Shown one piece after another: positions 55,061 through 64,000 of a DNA stretch of 64,000 bases; position 1 is the first letter of the stretch, and each line of letters starts with the position of its first letter. The DNA lies in NCBI GenBank assembly GCA_950295325.1, contig OX485809.1, positions 4,590,001 to 4,654,000 of the forward strand, written 5' to 3'. Under the pieces are notes generated by a model. The model saw only the letters and a list, made by a program, of their open reading frames with translations, made no database searches and had not been told where the DNA came from. Source of the stretch: Polytrichum commune. Lineage: Eukaryota > Streptophyta > Polytrichopsida > Polytrichales > Polytrichaceae. A program made the translations under genes and the position numbers.

Positions 55061-57570
55061 CCTACCTAATTAGCTCATAGACAAGTAGTTAGTTACATTA
55101 TGCTAGTTAGTGTTATGTGTGGCTTTCACAAGTAAATGTATTTGAGATTGACTATAGAGAATAGTGTTTTTTTTTAACACTTGCATCCTCTCTTTAAAAA
55201 TAAACCACGTGCACAACTTAATGGAGAATGTGGAGCACTCTCGCGATGGCAAGACAAAGGAAGCAAAGACCAAAGTTAAATCCAAGACCACTTGAAGGGT
55301 GAACCTTGCACTATGGACTCATCCAAGTCCAAATCCAATACCGCGGAGGAATGTGAGCCCAAACCCACTACTCGGACTACGGACGCTTAAGGGTGGGGGG
55401 TTTGGCCTCACAGCCCGGCTTACTACAAGGCGATCTGAAGGATCACAACGGTGGTGGCTTCACATTGCACAATTTCACAGGATGAACTAGTTGAGTTTGA
55501 GAATTAACCAATTGAAGTTCCAAGCTTTAGGAAAATGACCTCTCATTTCAGAAGAATCCACAACTCCGTGAAGGAGTCATATTTTGCATACTTCTCCAGG
55601 TGGAACTTGCAGGATGGAAGGAGGAAGATGTTGCTGCATCGGTGAGGACATGATTATGAAGCGAATTTTGAAATGCAGGAGGACATGAAGGCTTGGAAGG
55701 AGAAAGTTGCCACAACGGGCTTTCATGATGACGACGAGGCCCATCACGACGACAACAAACATTCTTAAGGCCCGTCACGTCGTCCGGGCAGAGCAGGGCG
55801 GGGCAGGGTGGGCAGGGTAGGTAGGGCAGGCAGGGCAGGGCCGAGTAGGCGGGGGGCCCTTTTTGAGGGGCCCTAGTGACAACGGGAGGAACCTAGCGTC
55901 CTCCAAGAGAGAAAACCACCATGACCAAATCCAATTGAGAGAAACATGCCAACATTGAAGGAAAACGCCTATAATTAGGTTACTTCCAAAGAGTATCCTC
56001 CGAGCTACTTCCACATTATCAAACTTGGCGGGTCGTATTATTTTTTTCTCCTCCTTCTCTACAAAATAAACTGGGTAGGTGGGAAACCAAGCAACACACC
56101 GGGTGACTTGTGGGGAAACTTGCCATAAACACTAGGACGGGTGGTCAGCCTCACCCAAGCCCATTGTTGTCAAATGAACACGCCTCATACATGGAGTGAT
56201 GTTATGTGACTCAAATCTACTTCTAAATTGATAAGGTAATTCAAGGTCTATTCTAGTGTTGGTGTGGTATATAGGTGAATGCAAGGTATCAACAATCAAC
56301 ATCAATAAGAGTATGAAATTTGTAATATATACTGATCAAAGATTGATACTTGGTGGGTATATATGTCAAGGTGAGAGAATCTTTGCATACCCGAGATGCT
56401 ATTTGGGTCAATACCATTCTAAACCATGTTGATACTATGGTGATTTTGCTTAGGTGTAAAGATTCTTCCATGGTATACAGACCCTATTGATATTAGAAAC
56501 AAAAATAATGTCAAATACCCATACCCTATTGGTATTAGAAACTATGAAATCCCCTATTATAGATACTCAAATACTATTAAGAAAGACAATACGAGACCAA
56601 CATTGCTCTATTTGACAAATTTGCATATGTAGATACATGTCATGTGAGCATCATAAGTTCCCGTATATGATAGTGAACCCAAATCCCTGGCACTAGAATA
56701 TCCTACTTTAAAGCAAACAATGGGTCTTCAAAGGTGCGTTTAATGATACAAATGTACATGTGCTATGAAGAGCTAGACCAATTTCTAGAAGGTTGTGCAT
56801 GCCTCTTGATCGGCATCATGGCAGCTTTTAGAGGGATATTGTTCTCTTTTCTAATTACTATATTATGGATATTATAGTTTCCACCCTAAAGTTAGCTTAT
56901 TTCTTCAATCGGAGGAACTCAAAGAAGTTGTCAACAACAAAAGTAATCAATAAGTAGCAACTAGAGTGGTGCTTGCATGACAAGTCCCTGCAAAGACCAA
57001 TCTAATTAACATGGCACATTATTTTGATGCAACACCAATTAGATGTTTTGTGTAGCTTTCATCAAATGAAGGTAAGACCCCAAACTTCATTCATCTGCCA
57101 ACCTCTAGATATAAACGATTCAATTGGTAACATGTATTGAACTTGATTCCACGTCATATTGCACTATTGCAACTCCTTCATGGAGCCCCAAATCACAAGA
57201 TACAATCAATAAAGTCGAACCTACATGGCTCGCACAAAAATAAATTGCACGTCACAAGATGTGAAATCTGACTGCTAACATCTATCAAGAGAAAAATGTA
57301 GTTTTTAAAATATAAAATATAAAATATAAAATATAAAATAAATATTTCTTTAAAAAAGAAGGTGATATGGAATGAGAAATGCAGAGCCTAGGTAGCCGAA
57401 TAAGAGGAGCAAGGTGAAAAATTCACACTACTTTGTGGTTCATGAGGAGCAACCGCATTGACTAACGCATACTTACCAGCACCAACAATGAACCTCAAAA
57501 CCAACATTCTATACCATGCTCATAAACCTGGGGCTTCAAATGAGCACCAAGGTGAAGGCATTCCCAACGA
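55061..57570. other. Gene-poor region with repeat fragments
   Basis: No supported gene. It holds a fragment of the dispersed repeat at about 55480-55560 (gaactagttgagtttgaga), the G-rich minisatellite at 55788-55860 and an (aaaat/tataa)n microsatellite at about 57300-57345. Open frames here are short and unlike known proteins. Confidence 0.4.
55788..55860 (+). repeat. G-rich minisatellite (gggcagg)n
   Basis: Repeated gggcagg/gggcggg/gtagg units with many GGG runs on the plus strand, strikingly GC-rich against its surroundings. The runs could fold as a G-quadruplex. Confidence 0.8.
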
Positions 57571-57800
57571 ACGGGGAGAGCCAACCGCTAGTTACGAATG
57601 AACCAGTTGCGTTTGAGAAATAACCGGTTGAAGTTCAAGGCTCCAAGAAAATTACGGATGTATTTTAAGGGAATCTATAATGGAATGTACTTCGAATTAA
57701 CACAAGAACAACGGCAAGATCACAACATGTAACCAATTGGACTTGGAAACAATGGGATCTTGACCAATTATGCCCAAAATCCTCCCCAGACGTTGGGCAT
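57570..57800. repeat. Copy of the dispersed repeat found in amidohydrolase intron 1
   Basis: Shares aaccggttgaagttcaagg, cacaacatgtaacca, ttggacttggaaaca and cctcccc.gac.ttgggc, in the same order, with 9200-9400 (and 25811-26010 in the right arm). No coding capacity or termini recognised. Confidence 0.65.
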
Positions 57801-60800
57801 TGCAAATCCAAGTGCATGGTGAGTGTGCGTGTAAAGATCGACAAAAGACTCCGCTGCAATTCAATGCAAAAGACTTGTGCTTCAAATGATGTTATTTGTA
57901 TTACTCTTAGTATATAATTAGTATTAACCAAGACAAATAGAATTGGTGACACTAAGTATGTTATTCAATGAAGGACAATAAGGGGGTCCATTTCGCACTC
58001 CACTTTGACACAAAGTGTTTTTATGTCAAAATCTAGAAGGTGGTATTGACACATGTGTTGCTTAGTAGAGCAAATTCGAGTGAATTGGCCACCCATCTTA
58101 GTCGACAAGGGAGAAGAAGGCTTGCAAATAAAATGAGAATGTGTATTTACGTATTTATTGAGACTAAGATTTCTTAACTCACAAATATTAAGATAGAATA
58201 CAAAGATCAAAGATCAAAGATCATACAAAATACAAACAGAATAATCTTAGTTATTTGGAAAGAGCTCAAATCACCTAGTGATGGTGTTAGGTAATTCCAA
58301 ACTTTTGATGAGCTTGGAAATAAGCAAGCAATTTTTGAAAATGTGAACACTCGTGCTTGAGAAGATGTTATTTGTCGTTTTGAAATGTAGGTGATTGTAT
58401 ACTAAAAGACCGTGGACATGATGTGTGCGAGCATTTGGCATCATAGTGGAGACATTAAAGTGGATGTGCGCCAACAATTTATTCCAGCATTGGCCAAAAA
58501 GTCCAAAATTATTTAAAGATTAATTTATTGTTTTAGTGAAGGATTGGCCCATGCATCTTTGGCAACCATCAACTAAGAGATGGTGGTAGTAGCGGCCAAT
58601 GTGCTAGATGCCAACTACAATCATCACGGATGGAAGTTTGGTCAATGTAGGTGAGCATACTGCTTTGAATGGTCCCAACTCTCTAAGCATATTCTAATTG
58701 AACAAGGTGAAGAAACTAAGGAACCTATGAGCCAAAAACCTCCACCCTTATGCGTCGTAGTCCGGGTGAAGGCCTATGGGTTACACATACCTAAATGTCC
58801 ACACTTAACCACTCACATGTGGCACCCGATGCCCCCCCTTATGTAAATCTCAAACACACCACTTTACTCAAAAGGAAGAAGGTTATGAGCATTTAGAAAT
58901 GCTCCCCCCCTTATGTGAATGTTGTTAACACTCTAATTCATTAAAATTCAACTTTCCACACTCACACTTAAAAACCTTTAATATGGGCTACACAAATTTA
59001 AGTCCCTAATTACATCAATGCTCTCATTAGGGTTGTCCCACTATGGCCCTATTGGCTAATCACTCCACCCACTCCTTAATTCCTACTAATACCCTACTAT
59101 ACTGATCCCCTAATCCCTTAAGCTCTCAAATTGTAGTTGGACCCGTGTGCTGTATGTTCGGAGACAGGTTGCTCCTCCTTTTGGCCTCACAGTGGAGGTC
59201 ACTTCTCCCCAGAGGTCTGGCTCAGTCCCAACCCCTTAATTGGTTGCGAACAGAGGTTTCGAGCTACGTGGGTTTCGGATCCCAGCAAGGACTCGTTGGC
59301 TTCTTCCCAAGGACCCTCCAGCTCCGCACCGCTTCCTCCTCCGGCCGCAACTCAATTGCCGAAGAGTTGCACCTCCCTGCTACCACGATTCCTCCTTAAC
59401 GAATTCAGTCTGCTTCCTGAACCCAAAGGCCCCAGTCCCTCGGCTCCTTGATCTCAGAAAAGTCGGTGATTCCTTCCCTTTAATTGACGTGGTTCCCGAA
59501 CAGTAAGGGCCGCAATTAGAAGGCTGCCTGAGCCACAACAATTCCTCCTTTCAGCAATCCACTTATAAGCTCTCAACTTCGCCTCATACAATCTGATCTC
59601 TGCCCCCACAATGAACTCAACCCTTCCATGTCGCAACCCTTGCTAGTCCCCTTAAAAATCTTGCGAATTTCCATTTCTAGCAAAGGTTGCGAGTGCTAAC
59701 CCTTCGCATACCGCCATGCTAATGGTTAGCTCCTCCTACCCCGGACCTTATAGTTCATAGGAGGGAACCAACCCTCCTACTTTGCTTTCGGGACTCACCC
59801 CCTTAATCAGTAACCAATCCTTAGATGTGGACTTCCATCCATGGAAGTCCCATCTTATGTTGATCATCGCATTGCCGGAGCAACACTACAACAACCCGAA
59901 CCATACTAGGCAACTATGGCCTCACAATGGGCCAAAGCCCATGGAGGCCGTGCCGTTCGGCCTCGGGTGGGTGAGGCCACACCACCTCAACCATATAAGC
60001 CTCTAGGACTCTACGCGGGGCCCCTACTCCACCGTCAACCAACCTCTTGTCTCTCCACCAAGAGTTGGGGCCAAGTAGACATTTTCCCTTAGCCACTGGG
60101 CCTGGAAGCCCCCAGCAGCTTCAGACCATCATAACTTCCTTGTATGATGTCTGATGCTAACAAGAAACCACTTCATCCTCATCTACGCTTCACGTAGATG
60201 CCGATGGACTCCTCACTTGCCCCATTCAAGCAAGTCTTCAGGAAGTTATGCCTGTTTGAACCTTGGCAGTCCCGGGAATCACTCCCAGGCACTGCTGTAC
60301 CAGGGACAGCGCCCCACTCAAATGGCCATAACTCCTAGCTCACACCTCCGATTGAGGTGTTGTTGAGCATTCTAGAATCACCACGCCATGAGCTACGCAT
60401 AGCTCATGGCCTTACCCTTGTGCCTCCTAGTCTCCGTGGGTGGGAGGCGTTCCCAACGCCCGGGGCCCTCACTCACACTAGGATCATTTGGGCCCTCTCA
60501 CCAACGGCGCCACAAGTCCCGGGTGTCACTCCGGGGTCCCCCTTGTGCCCATGGTGTTTCAGGCACTTCTCGTGGAGAGGTGCGCAACACTCACCCCCAC
60601 CAAACGGAGTCGATGCCTTCATCGACTATACTCGTAGTCGACACACCAATTTTGAAGTTGCCATCCTCTATGGTGCGGCATTGTGTTTACCTTAGGGTGC
60701 GACCCCCACAATGCATCTTCACATTTGGCATAGTCCCAAAGGTGTCATTCCTAGGTGGTCCGTTAGCGACCTTGGATCTCTCCTCCAAGGACCTAACCTA

Positions 60801-61850
60801 CACTAAACCCACCTACTTTGGGACTCACTTGGGTTGCCCCTCCTTTGGGGCCTCCCCCGTTAGCCTAACATGACACATCTAGGCGGGACCTCAACGCTTC
60901 CACTAAGTTGTCTTGGTTGCAACTCCGAGATGGCTTTCCATTGTTAAGCCACGCCTCGATCGCACGGGGGTGATGCCAAGTCCCGCCCGACTCGGTTCCC
61001 ACTTTGCTCTTTCGAGACATGGGTTCATGACTCCCATGCGCCAACTCTCGTTAGCTCGCGGGTAGCACTTTTATGAGCACGCGCCATCATCTTGCCCCCG
61101 CCCAGACAAGCCCACAGCTAAGAAGTTTCTTGGTTTTATTCAAGGCCCCTCTAAGCCATGGCCCCCAATTACTCGGCTTACCCAACCTAGTTTGGCATGT
61201 CTATTCCCCCTCTTCCACTAACCAAGCACAAGTACAAGACTAGGACCTCATCTCATACTTTTCTCTTTGCACCACTAAAGTTTGGACTTTATTCCCTCAA
61301 GCCAAAGAACAAGTACATGTTGTGGAGCAATTAGCCTCGAAGCTAAGTGTTACTAGCGTCTCTCCCCCACTAAAGGAGATTGATGTCCTCATCAATGCCT
61401 ACGCTTCTTTTTATTGGAATGTCTAGCCTTAGTTTCTTCAAAGTGTTTTACCAATTTCTTGCCGTTCATCATGTCTCTTGTCGCTACCCAAGCGGTTTCT
61501 TTCTTATGGTATCCTCACCATTTCACCAAGTACTCCTTTGATAATTTTTCTTTTCTTTTCACTTGGGCTTCCTACACTTGAGGATGCCCTCTTACCTCAT
61601 GTTCCAAAGACGTCCACAAGGTCGGGAGGTGGCCTAATCACTTGCTTGCGATTGGGCCACAAGGTGTTCTCCTTAAATGGCTTTCGTAATGAGACATGAA
61701 ATGTCGGATGCACTTTGATCTCGGGTGGTAATTCCAACTTATACATGTCCTTGAATACTTGTTCCACAATGGGAAATCAAACTCCAATTTTGGACATGAA
61801 CTTTGGAGTAATGCCTTTGGGCAAGGTGAAGTTGTCCACATTCAACAACA
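57801..61850. other. Probable 3' portion of the Ty3/gypsy element and flank
   Basis: For a minus-strand retrotransposon the 3' untranslated part and 3' LTR should lie here. From about 58740 the plus strand becomes C-rich with many Pro/Ser-rich frames that look like chance. Two similar segments, (cc)cactaaaggagattgatg and caccaaacggagtcgatg, near 61362 and 60598 suggest internal duplication. I could not place LTR borders. Confidence 0.35.
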
Positions 61851-61852
61851 CC

Positions 61853-64000
61853 TTATTGGCCCACCTCACACTCCACTTCGCGTCTTCCGACATTGATTTG
61901 CACTTCGTAGCACTTTCGGGCTTTCTCCACCAACAACTTGGTCATCTCCAAGACTTGTTTACCATCCTTGGTCAAGTCCTTACCATCTTGGTTGAACTCT
62001 AGTGTTGAATTTGCCCCCTCGAGAGCTAGGTTAATAGGTTGGAGCGCATCCACTCCATAAGCCACCACGAAAGACCACCCCTTGGTAGCCAAGTGCGTGG
62101 CTACATTGCAATTACACTCCGCTCGACTCACATAGTCCGCCCAATCTCCTTGGTCCGCCCCCACCAAGTTCCTCAAGTATTGCTTCAAGACTCCATTCAC
62201 ACGCTCCGCTTTCCCATCCATTTGGGAATGCAAGGCCGTGTTGAACCTTAGTTTCATTCCGACCTCCTTAGTGAAATGCATTGAAAATGCACTTGTGAAC
62301 TTTGGATCTTGATCCCACACAATCACTCTTGGCAACCTGTGGTGCCTCAACCATCCTTTGAGAAAAGGCTATGCGGTCTCCAACGCGGTGGCAGTTTCCA
62401 CAATTGGCACCATGTGTGCCAACTTGGCAAACCGCTCTACCATCAACAAGATGGCATCATACCCATGTGACTTTGGCAAACTTGTGATCAAATCCATGCA
62501 CATACTATGTCATAGCCCCGGCGGGATAGGCAACGGTTGCAAGAAACCGCCTTGCTTTTGGTAAAAGGCTCGGTTCACTTGGCACTTCATTCACGCCTTC
62601 ACAAAGTGGGTTATATCATCTTTTATGCACCGCCAATGGTACCTCCTTGACACCATTCTATGGCGGCTTTTTCTTTCTCCCCTATGGCCGGCAATAGGAC
62701 TATCATATTCCTCCTTCAAAACCGATAGCCTCAACTTGCCTTGTGGCACATACACCCAACTTTGCTTGCACTTGAACAATCCGTCCACCAACTTAACCTC
62801 TTTGAGCACCTTGCTCTTGCGAAGCTCACCTAAAAGCTTTTGTGCTTTGGGGTAGTTAATTTACCCCTCCCGTATCTTGCATCACAAGTTTCCTACGCCG
62901 GCACATATTAGCCACAAGGTTTGGATGGTTTTCATTGCTTGGAACTCTTCCGGTCTACTTAGCGCATCCGGCACCACATTTCCACGGTCCAGTTTGTGAA
63001 TCAAATCCACCTTCATAAGCGCCAAACTATCATGCCATCGCAATGACTTGGCGCTCACTTGCGCTTGTATGTCAAAATTCTTTGAGGACATATTATCCAT
63101 GTAGACCTTTGCTTTGTGCGACCCCAAATAGTGTCGCCACATCTTCAAGCAATGCACTACGGCAAAGAAGTTCTTGGTCACGAGTTGGTTGTCTTCTTTG
63201 ACAACCATCGAGCTTCATGCTTCCATATACAATGGCCATCCATCTTACATCAACAATCCGCCATTGGCAAAGTCATTCACCCCCGTATGCACCTCAAAAT
63301 GTTTGTCAAACTCCGCGAACTTGAGCACGGACGGCGAAGAGAACTTGCTCTTAAGCTCCCCAAAAACTTGTGACAAGTATCGTCCCACTCTTGGGATAGC
63401 CATGTCTTCCACAAGTCGGACAAGGTGGGACAACCATCGAGCTTCATGCTCTCATATGCAATGGCCATTCATCTTGCATCAACATCCGCCAATGGTAAAG
63501 TCATTCACCCCGTATGCACCTCAAAAGGTTTGTCAAGCTCCGCGAACTTGAGCACGGGCGGCGAAGAGAACTTGCTCTTAAGCTCCCCAAAGACTTGTGA
63601 CAAGCATCATCCCACTCTTGGGATAGCCATTTCTTCCATAAGTCGGACAAGGTCAGACAACCATCGAGCTTCATGCTCTCATATGCAATGGCCATCCATC
63701 TTGCATCAACATCTGCCAATGGTAAAGTCACTCACCCCCGTATGCACCTCAAAAGGTTTGTCAAACTCCGCGAACTTGAGCACGGACGGCAAAGAGAACT
63801 TGCTCTTAAGCTCCCCAAAGACTTGGTGACAACGTTCATCCCACTCTTGGGATAGCCATTTCTTTTACAAGTCGCACAAGGTTCGACAATCATTGAGCTT
63901 AATGCTCCCATATGTAATGGGCATCCATCTTGGATCACATCCGCCAATGATAAAGTTACTCGTCCCAGTATGCACCTCAAAAGGTTTGTCAAACTCCGCG
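61853..64000 (-). pseudogene. Ty3/gypsy retrotransposon pol remnant (RT end, RNase H, integrase), runs off the window
   Basis: Minus-strand order is as in Ty3/gypsy pol. Reverse transcriptase/RNase H start: LKFAEFDKHFEVHTGVNDF at about 63330. RNase H: FFAVVHCLKMWRHYLGSHKA and RGNVVPDALSRPEEF (63208-62882). Integrase zinc domain: PIAGHRGERKSRH with YHWRCIKDDI (62809-62591). Integrase core: RVIVWDQDPKFTSAF and MDGKAERVNGVLKQYLRN (62350-61853). Stop codons and frameshifts separate the blocks, so it is dead. The upstream half of pol, gag and the 5' LTR lie beyond the right edge. No chromodomain is seen after the integrase. Confidence 0.9.
63207..63990. repeat. Tandem duplication (about 225-bp unit) within gypsy pol
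   Basis: The unit containing catcgagcttcatgctctca, gtatgcacctcaaaaggttt and ttgctcttaagctccccaaa recurs near 63207, 63435, 63660 and 63890. It spans the junction of reverse transcriptase and RNase H (FDKPFEVHTG..). Each copy has its own small changes, so the array is not new, and it would destroy the enzyme. Confidence 0.85.

Noticed and set aside
59137-60873. Pro/Ser-rich plus-strand frames of up to 155 codons
   Set aside because: They overlap one another in different frames in C-rich DNA, have no domain, and lie in the probable 3' part of a minus-strand retrotransposon.
1-64000. CRISPR arrays, operons or bacterial gene clusters
   Set aside because: The tandem arrays lack conserved short repeats with unique spacers, and the genes have spliceosomal introns.

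Overview
This is nuclear DNA from a land plant. Three multi-exon genes point there: a SWEET sugar transporter, an IST1-like ESCRT-III regulator with a very long tail, and a Dof-type zinc finger. Introns have plant-like GT..AG borders, and the transposons are of plant types (PIF/Harbinger and hAT MITEs, Ty3/gypsy), plus one unusual Tc1-type element. An RtcB2-type RNA ligase gene, a cog1228-type amidohydrolase and a DUF4804-like gene would be surprising together in a flowering plant, so I lean towards a non-seed plant (lycophyte, fern or bryophyte). That is inference; I cannot name the species.

Layout. 1-2932: SWEET gene (+) and flanks. 2933-11551 and 23660-32038: the two arms of a very large inverted repeat (about 8.5 kb each, 12.1 kb spacer). 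Paired positions sum to 35211 over the inner 7.7 kb and to 34969 in the outer end. The right arm carries the 5' half (exons 1-3) of a complete six-exon amidohydrolase gene on the minus strand, whose exons 4-6 lie in the spacer. The left arm carries a mirrored copy of exons 1-3 only, now a truncated pseudogene. The spacer also holds an RtcB-like gene (minus), cut off by the left-arm junction, and a divergently oriented, apparently intact three-exon gene for a 510-residue DUF4804-like protein (plus). 32097-36909: IST1-like gene (minus), whose stop codon lies about 60 bp from the outer edge of the right arm. 39-46 kb: Harbinger-type MITEs, a small Dof-like reading frame and a decayed unknown gene. 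46.5-52.6 kb: two 660-bp hAT-type MITEs with perfect 8-bp target duplications flank a 2.77-kb decayed Tc1-type (DD34E) transposon with very long terminal inverted repeats. 53-61 kb: gene-poor, with minisatellites and repeat debris. 61.8-64 kb: a decayed Ty3/gypsy pol gene (minus) running off the right edge.

The strongest general pattern is short-range tandem duplication. At least a dozen arrays, with periods mostly near 100-250 bp, occur in promoters, introns, a coding exon and the retrotransposon. Several repeat a splice junction with part of its exon, leaving strings of decoy donors or acceptors (RtcB-like, DUF4804-like and amidohydrolase genes). Together with the giant inverted repeat, which has nearly identical inner arms, a roughly 2 percent diverged outer end and an inner breakpoint inside a foldback element, this makes the window mainly interesting for genome rearrangement. 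The DUF4804-like/RtcB-like divergent pair is the most interesting gene content.
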